Assembly (NCBI GenBank): GCA_019828565.1
Contig: JAHDYR010000004.1
Location: forward strand, 310,001-374,000
Direction: 5' to 3'
Origin: Carpediemonas membranifera
Taxonomy: Eukaryota; Fornicata
DNA length: 64,000 nucleotides
Position 1 is the stretch's first letter. Each line of letters starts with the position of its first letter. The translations under genes and the position numbers were made by a program. Of the stretch, positions 38,342 to 47,233 are shown in pieces. Below the pieces are notes generated by a model that worked only from the letters and a program-made list of their open reading frames with translations, did not search any database and was not told the origin of the DNA.

Positions 38342-39178
38342 CCGGATGGATTACAGCATTCATCCTTGAGTACCGCGACCCACACGAGGACGACACCGAT
38401 GAGTACCGAGCCTTCCTGGAGGACGAGGCCGAGTATAATGCACCAGCCACGGTCGATCGAAAGGGATACTGGATCGAGAAGGCCGCCCCACTCTTTTCCG
38501 ACTGGACCCCCAGCACCTACTGTCCACAAATCAGAAGAGGCATAGCAGACAACGCCAACACCACCGGCATGACAGGCGGGTCAGCCCCAGTCACAAGGGG
38601 AGGACATGATCAGGGCCATCAAGTCCAGGAACAGCGACATCGCGACGTACCAAGCGACACTATTCGCCGCGATTGCTTACCTGACCGTGAGCCGCGGAGC
38701 TGAAATCTTCAACCTGACGAGCGCTGACATCGTGTTCAAGACAAACGGGGACGCCCAGCTGCTCCTTGGTCGCACAAAGACGCTTGCAAAGGTCACTAAG
38801 TCACTACCCAACACCCTACTAGGCCCATTCAACCCAGCGCTGGCCCTGAAGAGATGGGTACGAGGCTTGAACCTTCCACCGGACGCCTGCATCTGGCGCG
38901 CGATCACATCCTCATCGAAGGTCAGCCGTAAGACCCCGTGCACAATGCGACGTATGCGAGAGGAGCTACGCACAGTCTTCCACGACAACAGGATTGGCCT
39001 ACACAGCTTCCGCAAGGGAGCGGCTTCCGAACTGGCACTAGCAGGCACACCGATAGAGACCTTACTCCAACTCGGAACCTGGGCTAACGGCAACTCTCTC
39101 CGGCCTTACATCGGGGAGGCTATCCGCAACCACCCTCGTCAAACCCGACAAACTGCAACCTTACCTTACCTTACCTAG
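38026..39178 (+). pseudogene. Tyrosine recombinase of TYR-A copy 1, frameshifted
   Basis: Same gene as 45331..46482 but with one extra G in the run at about 38597-38600, splitting it into frames ending at 38703 and 39178. The catalytic half is intact: VSRGAEI (Arg I), HSFRKGAASE (HxxR), LGTW and the final Tyr in LRPYIGEA. The start overlaps Pol by ~316 bases in the -1 frame. Confidence 0.8.
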
Positions 39179-39193
39179 CTAGGATACTCTAGC

Positions 39194-39231
39194 CGACCGC
39201 AAAGAGTGATATAAAAATTCGAGCGATGCAG
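39194..39231. repeat. tRNA-Arg-derived junction segment, copy T1
   Basis: 38 bases CGACCGCAAAGAGTGATATA...GATGCAG, the same as 46498-46534 and 53786-53822 except one extra A. In T3 these bases are the 3' trailer and last 12 nt of the intact tRNA-Arg. Here LINE copy 1 starts directly after it. Confidence 0.85.
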
Positions 39232-39930
39232 CATCAGAGAATGTCGGTAGATCACCGACGATCACAAGAAGGAGGTGGGAGAATCATCTTCACAAGGTCT
39301 CCTGATGTGCCTGGTGGTACATTAGGGATCCAGGAGGAGCTTCTCCACGTTATCTCCGAAATCCGCAAAAATTTCGCACAATACGTCCCTGATGAGGTCG
39401 TGAACGACTTCAACAGTAATCAGGAACTTATTTGACGCTTTGCAGAACGAAGCAAACGTTAGAACTTGGCTTGGAGACGGGAAGTCCCGTAAGAACAAAC
39501 GTCTGACTCTCGCAAAACTGCGGGAGATCCTCGACAGAATTCGTGCAGTTGCCGTGGCATACGAGGGTCGCAATGCGCCCAACGTCACGAAGTCTCGCAT
39601 GACAATGATCGATACAGCGCCTGCTCATGCAGCCGAAGTCGTGAGGACTGTCGCCCGGATCGCTGGTGCGCCTGTTGGGTCAACCGACACCGCCCGCGCC
39701 CTCAGCCCTTCACCCCAGACTCAGTCTGCCCCCGTCCCCCGCCCGCCGATTCCGAGCCAACCGCCGGCTCCGAGTCAGACCCCTCAACGCCCAGCAAGCC
39801 AGGCAAGCGAGGGCCCGTCCAGCGTTACACTCGACGCGTCCCAGACGCCAGAGTTCAATCAGCGCAGAGCGACGGCCCCCGTCCGCCCAGACTGTTTCCT
39901 CGACCCAGCGAAGGCCCTCTTCCTGGGTAA
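39226..39930 (+). pseudogene. ORF1 of LINE copy 1, frameshifted
   Basis: Counterpart of 46529..47233. An extra T near 39430 stops the first frame at 39435; the frame resumes at 39440 and drifts again at ~39755, where copy 2 has an additional G. The start ATG belongs to the tRNA-derived segment. The protein is helical, then Pro/Ser-rich, with no recognised motif. Confidence 0.75.
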
Positions 39931-42779
39931 GCTCGCCCACCCAAGCGCCGTCGCGCCGGGTTCGCGGAGGGCTTGATCAGCCGCCTGAAGGCAATCGCCG
40001 ACGCCGAAGGCACGGACGCCAAACTTGCTGCCGCCGCGAGACTGTGCTCGTACGCGCAGACCTTGTACGCACCCCCGAAGGTCTCGGCTCGCAGGCCGAG
40101 AGCCAACCGCACAAGGCGCGCGTGGAACTTGGCCATACGTGGCTTCATCTCCAAGGCAGTGACAACGATCACGGGGTCGGAGACGACCCTCACGCCTGAC
40201 GAGATCAATCAGTCTCTGAAGGAGAAGCTGTCTTCTCCGACAGGGCTTGTGCCGAACATATCCCTCCCCGACGTGCCGGCGAACCCGCTCAGTGCCATCA
40301 CGGTCTCGCGCAAGCAGATCAAGGCCGCACTCATGAGCCTTTCGCCGGAATCCGCCCCTGGACCGTCGGGCCTGTCAGCGCTACACCTGCGCATTGCCGC
40401 GAGCGTGAGGCGTGGAGACCTCGTAGCCGCCTTGGAGCCTGTCTTGCAGGACATCCTGGACGGTGAGGAGTACACGTCGATCTTCGCACACGCGATCCTG
40501 GTGCCGGTGCCGAAGGATTGCGGTGGGGTCCGCCCTGTCGCAATAGGCGAGGTGCTGCGCCGGCTGGCGGCTAAGGTCGCCGCAACAGTCGTCTTCCCAA
40601 GGCTTGTCGTCGAGGATGAGTTGATGGGGGACCAATTCGGGCTTGGCGAATCAGCCGGCCTGGAGCGGCTGGCGACGGCCACGCTGAACGAGTACATGAA
40701 CGGGAGCACCATCGTGACGTTGGACATGTCCAACGCGTATGGCACGATGTCCCGAGATTATCTCGTGAAGGTGGTCGAGGCATATATTCCCGTACTCGGC
40801 CCCTACCTCCGCCGAATGTACGCCAGCGGCTTGCTGCTGACGACGACTGGCGAGGTGTGGGCCTCGGAGGAGGGCATCCACCAGGGTGATGCTCTCTCCC
40901 CACTCCTCTTCTCGCTGGGCATGTTCCCTCTGCTGACGCAGTTGCGCGGGGAATTCCCGGACTTCACTGTTCGCGGATACCAGGATGACGTTTCGGCGTC
41001 CATCCCGAGCCCCCTGCAAGACTACGAGACGGGCCGGAAGGCGAATTCATTCGTCTCTCGGTCGGAGCAGCTCTTTGCGAGTGTTGGGATGCCGTTGAAC
41101 CGGTCCAAGTGTGCGGTCGCTCATCGCGAGTCGCGGGACGACAACAACGCTTCGGACCAGGTGACGCGGGCGCAGTCTTTCAAGCTGGTGGGTATCCCCA
41201 TCTCCGTCTCCTCAGCCTTCCACGTTGAGTGCTGTACCAAGATCCTGAAGAAGGTGAAGGCCGTGCTCGACGCCGCCAAGGAGTTCTGCCGGGAGATCGG
41301 GTCGAAGGCCACGGCGGTGGCTCTGACGATTGTCAGGGTGTCTGCGCTCACCATCCCCATACATTTCTACCGCAACGTTCTCCCCACGATCAAGTCTACC
41401 ACAGGCCAGGGCAATTTGCTGGGCAAGACGGCCGTCTTTGAACGGCAGTGTATTGCCCCAGCCGTCTTGGACATCCTGCAAGACAAGATCACCGATGCGG
41501 AAGAGATGAAGAAGTTCTGCCGGCGGCTAGGGCTGCCGGTGCATGCGGGCGGTCTCGGCTTGCCGATGCCGCTCGATGTCTGGGCTCCCGCCTACCTGGG
41601 GGCCTCCCGGCATCTGCTGGAGTTTGGCCTCAGCCGGCCCGACCTGGATAAGGTCCTCGCGCTGGGCGCCAACGTGAAGGATTGGCCCAAGGATGAGGCA
41701 GCGCTGAAGGCGGTCGGCAAGGACAAGCCGCAGCACGAGTTGGTGTGCCTGTTGAAGGAACATAATTTCAACACCAACCCTGCGGTGAAGGACAGCGTCG
41801 TCGCGCCCAACATCATCAGCGCTATGCTCAAGTCCGACCCAGTCTCTGTCACGAGGCAGTCGAACCGCCACGAGGTCGACCGGGCCATGATCGCCGACCA
41901 CCTGGGCCGGCCCGCCTTTAGCGACGCGGCTGGAGTGTGCCCGATCTGCTCTGAGAAGCACAGTCGTACTGTGGCTATGAAGGGCTGGTCGCACGCGGTG
42001 GTGTGCCCGTGCCTACGCGGTGACGCAAAGGTGCAGCGGCATGACGCCATCCGGGACGAAGTGATCAGGACCCTCAAGGAGGAGGGCGTGGCAGCCAGGC
42101 CTGAGAGGTGGCTGACGCCGAAGTCTGCAGAGGCGAAGCATCCTTTGCGGCCGTACAGAGTGCGCATGGACGTCGAAGTCAGGCCCGACGAGGGCGGTGT
42201 GAAACCCGTCATTGACATCGTCTGCTCGGACTACGTCTCCGACGCGCGGGCTGATAAGGTGAAGCAGTATCAGCACTTCAACGTTGATATGGTGCCTGCT
42301 GTTGTCAGTTCGAGCGGCCGTTGCGCGCCCTGGAAGGCTGGCGGTGTGCCCTGGCCAGAGAGGCTGGTCGAGATGAAGCTGCTGGACAACGCGGCCAAGG
42401 ATCGTCTCGTGGACCGGGTTTTCGTTGCCAATTGGAAGTGGCAGTGCAGAGCCATCGTGGATTGGCTGACACAAGCCCAAGCTGCTCGCGAACGCGCGGC
42501 TGCTGCTGGGCAGGACATTGTGAGTGAGTAAGAACGGGAATACCACAACATTTCGCTGTTTTGATCTCACTTTGGTTACTTTCGTTGTCTTTTGCGGAGA
42601 AGTAGCTCCTTTCAAGGAGTTTTGGTACGTTTTGTGCGAGTGGATGCGTGAAATTGCGCAAAATCGAGCCTTGGTGCTCAGATGCGCGCTGCTGCTCAAA
42701 GTGAACGCAAATCGTGTTCCTTTACGCCGTTTAACGCAGTAAGCCGCGAGAGCGCCATCGACGACCGAGTCGGAGTCAA
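39232..42779 (+). mobile_element. LINE copy 1 (restriction-like-endonuclease class)
   Basis: Near full length: 5' part with ORF1, ORF2 (RT, zinc finger, endonuclease), ~220-base 3' tail and the terminal ATCGACG...GTCAA. ORF1 is broken by homopolymer indels; ORF2 is intact. Confidence 0.88.
39931..42531 (+). CDS. ORF2 of LINE copy 1: reverse transcriptase and restriction-like endonuclease
   Basis: Open for 867 codons after TAA 39928-39930; the first ATG is far inside (40333), so translation may depend on readthrough or reinitiation. RT: SAPGPSGLSALHLRI, ILVPVPK, FGLGESAGLERL, VTLDMSNAYGTMSRD, EGIHQGDALSPLLFS, active site YQDD near 40981. After the thumb come a zinc motif CPICSEKHSRTV...HAVVCP and the endonuclease core VRMDVEVRPD..GVKPVIDIVCSDY, a PD-(D/E)xK arrangement as in R2, CRE and NeSL elements, which insert at specific sites. 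Ends QAQAARERAAAAGQDIVSE. Confidence 0.88.
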   Translation, partial: ARPPKRRRAGFAEGLISRLKAIADAEGTDAKLAAAARLCSYAQTLYAPPKVSARRPRANRTRRAWNLAIRGFISKAVTTITGSETTLTPDEINQSLKEKLSSPTGLVPNISLPDVPANPLSAITVSRKQIKAALMSLSPESAPGPSGLSALHLRIAASVRRGDLVAALEPVLQDILDGEEYTSIFAHAILVPVPKDCGGVRPVAIGEVLRRLAAKVAATVVFPRLVVEDELMGDQFGLGESAGLERLATATLNEYMNGSTIVTLDMSNAYGTMSRDYLVKVVEAYIPVLGPYLRRMYASGLLLTTTGEVWASEEGIHQGDALSPLLFSLGMFPLLTQLRGEFPDFTVRGYQDDVSASIPSPLQDYETGRKANSFVSRSEQLFASVGMPLNRSKCAVAHRESRDDNNASDQVTRAQSFKLVGIPISVSSAFHVECCTKILKKVKAVLDAAKEFCREIGSKATAVALTIVRVSALTIPIHFYRNVLPTIKSTTGQGNLLGKTAVFERQCIAPAVLDILQDKITDAEEMKKFCRRLGLPVHAGGLGLPMPLDVWAPAYLGASRHLLEFGLSRPDLDKVLALGANVKDWPKDEAALKAVGKDKPQHELVCLLKEHNFNTNPAVKDSVVAPNIISAMLKSDPVSVTRQSNRHEVDRAMIADHLGRPAFSDAAGVCPICSEKHSRTVAMKGWSHAVVCPCLRGDAKVQRHDAIRDEVIRTLKEEGVAARPERWLTPKSAEAKHPLRPYRVRMDVEVRPDEGGVKPVIDIVCSDYVSDARADKVKQYQHFNVDMVPAVVSSSGRCAPWKAGGVPWPERLVEMKLLDNAAKDRLVDRVFVANWKWQCRAIVDWLTQAQAARERAAAAGQDIVSE

Positions 42780-43067
42780 GAGCAGCACTCGACCAGGGCA
42801 CCCGGGGTGCTGAGGGTCGGAGGGTCCCGCGGGGAGCGCGGGCCGGAGACTATTGATCGTTGGATTGATTCGACCAGATGTGCAGGATATGGCAGAATTC
42901 GAAAGATGCCCGAAGAAGACACGGGCACGCCCAAGGCAGAGGGTCCCGAACGACGGACCTGCCTCGTCTCGCGAGGAACGCGGGAAACGAAAGAAGACGC
43001 TGAATATTTACGCGGAGAGACAGGAAATCCGAGTAAATATTATTCCCCCATTTGGATATGAGTTAGG

Positions 43068-43715
43068 ATGCGAGCACCACTCGAGCCCATTGGCACCCGG
43101 GGTGCTGAGACGCCCGAGAGGGCGCACGGAAACGTGCAGTTTATGGCATCAGAATTTCGAATGCCCGAAGGCACATCGGGCACGTCCGCAGAACCTCCTG
43201 TATCCCAGGAAGAGTTCCGAAAGTTTACCAACAACGTAACTGCCACATTGGAGTTCATGAAAACGAAGATGGAGAACATCGAGGAAAGATCCATCCAGAG
43301 GGAGGTAGAACAAGAAGAGTACGAGCTAGAAACCGATGAGCAAGCAACCCAGGGAACCTTCCAAGGCTTTCCGTCCTTCTTGTTCGATTTGGAGCTCCCC
43401 AAGAGGTACGGGCCCCGCGACGAAGCCAAGTTCCTACGCGAGATCATGCGTCTCCTGACGACCGCGGACCCGCACTCACTCGACGTGAACGATCTACTGC
43501 TCCGTCTCCTGAGCCGGTTCAAGGTCCTTCTCCTCAAGGACGACTACGACGACAACGTCTGTGACTACGCCACTGCAGCCCTGCGAGCCACGCCCCCGAA
43601 GTCTGAGATGGAGATCGAGACGATCCTCGCTAAGGCCAAGACTAAGGGCAAGCGTAAGCGTCGGAATTTTCAGGAGCAGGGCTCCAGCAGCGTCGGCCGC
43701 CGGGCCCGCTCCTAA
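43068..43715 (+). CDS. Gag-like protein of TYR-A copy 2
   Basis: 215 residues, identical in sequence to the copy 1 Gag; see that entry for domains. Followed by Pol in the -1 frame. Confidence 0.75.
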   Translation: MRAPLEPIGTRGAETPERAHGNVQFMASEFRMPEGTSGTSAEPPVSQEEFRKFTNNVTATLEFMKTKMENIEERSIQREVEQEEYELETDEQATQGTFQGFPSFLFDLELPKRYGPRDEAKFLREIMRLLTTADPHSLDVNDLLLRLLSRFKVLLLKDDYDDNVCDYATAALRATPPKSEMEIETILAKAKTKGKRKRRNFQEQGSSSVGRRARS

Positions 43716-43744
43716 TATTCCCATCAACCCGTTCGCGATGGCGG

Positions 43745-45646
43745 GTGTGGGAACAATTCAGGGTAGCTCCAGCAGTAGTAGCGCGGGTACGAGACGGAAT
43801 CCCCGTCGAGATCACAGCGCCTCCACCACCGGCAGCCCCACAGAGGACCATCGACCCGAGGATACTTCCGAAGCTCGAATCAATGACACAACAAGGAATC
43901 ATCGAGCCGACGCCCCTCAGTCAGCTCAAGCACAGCGCCCCGCTGTTTGCTGTCCCCAAGGGGGAAGACATAAGAGTGATCCACGACCTGAGGCGGCTGA
44001 ACACGGTCACACGCGAACGCCGCTCCTTCCGTCTGTTCGGCATACGTCGTGCCATCAACACACTCTCCAGCCAGGCCTGGATGGCCAAGATAGACCTAAG
44101 ATCCGGCTACTCACAGCTGGCCATCAGAGACTCGGACAAACCGCTCCTGGGCATCGCTCTGCCCGACGGTCGGGCGTTCCAATACCGCACGCTAGGCTTC
44201 GGTTGGACCGCCGCGCCTTATTTCTTCCAGTCCGCTATGGTCCAGGTAGCAAAGGTCATCGCCCTCCGCCACAAGGTAATCGTCAACGTCTACCTCGACG
44301 ACTTCTTACTGTCAGCCGACAGCAGAGACCACCTCAGCAAGGAAATACCCAAGATCATCAAGACGATGGAGGCACTGGGCCTCATCCCGTCGCTGGAGAA
44401 GTGCATCTTAACACCGTGCCAGTGCATAGAATTCCTTGGCCTGCTCCTGAACACCACGTCCAACACCATCCGTCTCCCCCGCCGACAAGGCCAAGAGGTA
44501 CGCAGAGGCCCTATCAGAAGCACTCGTCAAGAAGCGCATCCGCGCGAAAGACTGGGCGAAGATCGTAGGCAAGCTCTCCTTCTTCGCCACCTCTGCAAGA
44601 CGGGCTACCCTGAAGCTCCGCACGCTCCCCTCTGCCACGGAGAACTGGGTCGACATCCACCCCTACACAGCAGACCTCAAGGAGTGGCTGCAGCTCCTGG
44701 CCGTCCGACCAACCCGCTCCTTCGCCGAGTTGAAGAACCTATGGTCTCAGGACCAGCAACTAGAGCTGATTATTTCCACAGATGCGTCGGGCACAGGCTG
44801 GGGAGCCCAGTGGACCAACACGTCCGCGAACTCCCACGGTTCTTTCAAGGGCGCACTGGCGGAACAATCTATCAACGTGAAGGAGCTCGCCGCAGTCCTC
44901 TTTGGCTCACGCATCATACCAGCACAGGACTCAGAGCGCAATCTCACGGTCTTCTCAGACAACAGCTCGTGCGTCGCCTGGATCAACAAGGAGGGCAGCT
45001 CAAAGGCCCCCCGATGGCGCTACAGACACTCAGGATACTCTACAAGGAGATGGAACGCAAGAAGCTCCTCATACACGCTCGACACACCCCAGGCCACCTC
45101 AATCTCGCCGCAGACCGACTGTCACGCGGGTTGTCCACCCCACCCCACGTGCTGGAGACAATTCTCGAGACTTGGGGCCCCGTCGACGTGGACGCTACAG
45201 CACACCCAGACCGCACTCTACGCCTCCCAGGGTTTACCATCGAACACTGGCCGGACGGCCTGTTCAGGAACTGGCGCGGACACCGCGTTTATGCCGCGCC
45301 ACACCCGTCCCCGATGACCTTGGGACGGACATGGCAGACCCTCCTACCGATCTTAACGACCCCGACTACATCCCCTCCGAACTCGTGGACCTCAGCATGC
45401 TTCCTCGTCGTGCCAGACATTACGAGCCCCGAACTCCAACAACTCAAGGCGCACGCGACATGCAAGATTCCCTTCTCAGTACCGAAAGACGACTTCGCAT
45501 CAGAGGACCAACAACTCCTAGACCGTCTCTCCAGGCCAAACGGGACCATCCGCTTCATAGCTCTCGCCTTCAGGACACGTTCTCCAGAATCCTGCAGCAC
45601 CCAATACTGTCTCACATGCGCCGAGACGAGTCCAAGCGCTCAGTAG
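43745..45646 (+). CDS. Pol (RT and RNase H) of TYR-A copy 2, frame-disrupted
   Basis: Identical layout to copy 1: RT to the C-run at 44476-44480, RNase H in the next frame to the C-run at 45007-45012, then back. RT YLDD near 44290; RNase H DASGTGWGAQW near 44785. Both indels present in both copies, so they predate the duplication or reflect the same consensus error. Confidence 0.8.
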   Translation: MWEQFRVAPAVVARVRDGIPVEITAPPPPAAPQRTIDPRILPKLESMTQQGIIEPTPLSQLKHSAPLFAVPKGEDIRVIHDLRRLNTVTRERRSFRLFGIRRAINTLSSQAWMAKIDLRSGYSQLAIRDSDKPLLGIALPDGRAFQYRTLGFGWTAAPYFFQSAMVQVAKVIALRHKVIVNVYLDDFLLSADSRDHLSKEIPKIIKTMEALGLIPSLEKCILTPCQCIEFLGLLLNTTSNTIRLPRRQGQEVRRGPIRSTRQEAHPRERLGEDRRQALLLRHLCKTGYPEAPHAPLCHGELGRHPPLHSRPQGVAAAPGRPTNPLLRRVEEPMVSGPATRADYFHRCVGHRLGSPVDQHVRELPRFFQGRTGGTIYQREGARRSPLWLTHHTSTGLRAQSHGLLRQQLVRRLDQQGGQLKGPPMALQTLRILYKEMERKKLLIHARHTPGHLNLAADRLSRGLSTPPHVLETILETWGPVDVDATAHPDRTLRLPGFTIEHWPDGLFRNWRGHRVYAAPHPSPMTLGRTWQTLLPILTTPTTSPPNSWTSACFLVVPDITSPELQQLKAHATCKIPFSVPKDDFASEDQQLLDRLSRPNGTIRFIALAFRTRSPESCSTQYCLTCAETSPSAQ

Positions 45647-46482
45647 CCGGATGGATTACAGCATTCATCCTTGAGTACCGCGACCCACACGAGGACGACA
45701 CCGATGAGTACCGAGCCTTCCTGGAGGACGAGGCCGAGTATAATGCACCAGCCACGGTCGATCGAAAGGGATACTGGATCGAGAAGGCCGCCCCACTCTT
45801 TTCCGACTGGACCCCCAGCACCTACTGTCCACAAATCAGAAGAGGCATAGCAGACAACGCCAACACCACCGGCATGACAGGCGGGTCAGCCCCAGTCACA
45901 AGGGAGGACATGATCAGGGCCATCAAGTCCAGGAACAGCGACATCGCGACGTACCAAGCGACACTATTCGCCGCGATTGCTTACCTGACCGTGAGCCGCG
46001 GAGCTGAAATCTTCAACCTGACGAGCGCTGACATCGTGTTCAAGACAAACGGGGACGCCCAGCTGCTCCTTGGTCGCACAAAGACGCTTGCAAAGGTCAC
46101 TAAGTCACTACCCAACACCCTACTAGGCCCATTCAACCCAGCGCTGGCCCTGAAGAGATGGGTACGAGGCTTGAACCTTCCACCGGACGCCTGCATCTGG
46201 CGCGCGATCACATCCTCATCGAAGGTCAGCCGTAAGACCCCGTGCACAATGCGACGTATGCGAGAGGAGCTACGCACAGTCTTCCACGACAACAGGATTG
46301 GCCTACACAGCTTCCGCAAGGGAGCGGCTTCCGAACTGGCACTAGCAGGCACACCGATAGAGACCTTACTCCAACTCGGAACCTGGGCTAACGGCAACTC
46401 TCTCCGGCCTTACATCGGGGAGGCTATCCGCAACCACCCTCGTCAAACCCGACAAACTGCAACCTTACCTTACCTTACCTAG
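45331..46482 (+). CDS. Tyrosine recombinase of TYR-A copy 2
   Basis: 383 residues from ATG 45331, the intact version. The first ~105 codons overlap the Pol end in the -1 frame and carry a conserved DPDYIPSELVDLSML motif also found in TYR-B (DSDWTPEVLDLSSL). An N-terminal SAM-like helical part (SVAGWITAFILEYRD...KGYWIEKAAPLF) is followed by the catalytic domain with VSRGAEI, HSFRKGAASELALAG, LLQLGTW and LRPYIGEA. Integrates the DNA circle made by reverse transcription, without target duplication. Confidence 0.85.
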   Translation: MADPPTDLNDPDYIPSELVDLSMLPRRARHYEPRTPTTQGARDMQDSLLSTERRLRIRGPTTPRPSLQAKRDHPLHSSRLQDTFSRILQHPILSHMRRDESKRSVAGWITAFILEYRDPHEDDTDEYRAFLEDEAEYNAPATVDRKGYWIEKAAPLFSDWTPSTYCPQIRRGIADNANTTGMTGGSAPVTREDMIRAIKSRNSDIATYQATLFAAIAYLTVSRGAEIFNLTSADIVFKTNGDAQLLLGRTKTLAKVTKSLPNTLLGPFNPALALKRWVRGLNLPPDACIWRAITSSSKVSRKTPCTMRRMREELRTVFHDNRIGLHSFRKGAASELALAGTPIETLLQLGTWANGNSLRPYIGEAIRNHPRQTRQTATLPYLT

Positions 46483-46497
46483 CTAGGATACTCTAGC

Positions 46498-46534
46498 CGA
46501 CCGCAAAGAGTGATATAAAATTCGAGCGATGCAG
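46498..46534. repeat. tRNA-Arg-derived junction segment, copy T2
   Basis: 37 bases identical to T3 (53786-53822). LINE copy 2 starts at 46535. Confidence 0.85.
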
Positions 46535-47233
46535 CATCAGAGAATGTCGGTAGATCACCGACGATCACAAGAAGGAGGTGGGAGAATCATCTTCACAAGG
46601 TCTCCTGATGTGCCTGGTGGTACATTAGGGATCCAGGAGGAGCTTCTCCACGTTATCTCCGAAATCCGCAAAAATTTCGCACAATACGTCCCTGATGAGG
46701 TCGTGAACGACTTCAACAGTAATCAGGAACTATTTGACGCTTTGCAGAACGAAGCAAACGTTAGAACTTGGCTTGGAGACGGGAAGTCCCGTAAGAACAA
46801 ACGTCTGACTCTCGCAAAACTGCGGGAGATCCTCGACAGAATTCGTGCAGTTGCCGTGGCATACGAGGGTCGCAATGCGCCCAACGTCACGAAGTCTCGC
46901 ATGACAATGATCGATACAGCGCCTGCTCATGCAGCCGAAGTCGTGAGGACTGTCGCCCGGATCGCTGGTGCGCCTGTTGGGTCAACCGACACCGCCCGCG
47001 CCCTCAGCCCTTCACCCCAGACTCAGTCTGCCCCCGTCCCCCGCCCGCCGATTCCGGAGCCAACCGCCGGCTCCGAGTCAGACCCCTCAACGCCCAGCAA
47101 GCCAGGCAAGCGAGGGCCCGTCCAGCGTTACACTCGACGCGTCCCAGACGCCAGAGTTCAATCAGCGCAGAGCGACGGCCCCCGTCCGCCCAGACTGTTT
47201 CCTCGACCCAGCGAAGGCCCTCTTCCTGGGTAA
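46529..47233 (+). CDS. ORF1 of LINE copy 2
   Basis: 234 residues from the ATG in the tRNA-derived segment. Helical N-terminal half (EELLHVISEIRKNFAQYV ... LAKLREILDRIRAVAVAYEG) then a Pro/Ser/Arg-rich, probably disordered C-terminal half. No zinc knuckle or RRM recognised; an RNA-binding ORF1 protein is the usual role. The TAA at 47231-47233 is in the same frame as ORF2. Confidence 0.65.
   Translation: MQHQRMSVDHRRSQEGGGRIIFTRSPDVPGGTLGIQEELLHVISEIRKNFAQYVPDEVVNDFNSNQELFDALQNEANVRTWLGDGKSRKNKRLTLAKLREILDRIRAVAVAYEGRNAPNVTKSRMTMIDTAPAHAAEVVRTVARIAGAPVGSTDTARALSPSPQTQSAPVPRPPIPEPTAGSESDPSTPSKPGKRGPVQRYTRRVPDARVQSAQSDGPRPPRLFPRPSEGPLPG

Larger units (their letters stand above)
35473..39193 (+). 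mobile_element. Tyrosine-recombinase retrotransposon TYR-A, copy 1
   Basis: Limits are set by comparison with the empty site at 53776-53792, where GAGTCAA runs straight into CGACCGC. Content: left non-coding region with two related segments (35473-35760 and from 35766), gag, RT-RNase H and tyrosine recombinase. There is no target duplication, as expected for recombinase integration. Almost identical to copy 2 apart from homopolymer-length differences. Confidence 0.88.
42780..46497 (+). mobile_element. Tyrosine-recombinase retrotransposon TYR-A, copy 2
   Basis: Same limits and content as copy 1, offset 7305-7307 bases. It sits at exactly the same junction (LINE tail / tRNA-derived segment), so either the LINE+TYR-A unit was duplicated as a block or insertion is site-specific. 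Gag and recombinase are intact; Pol carries the same two compensating indels as copy 1. Confidence 0.88.
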
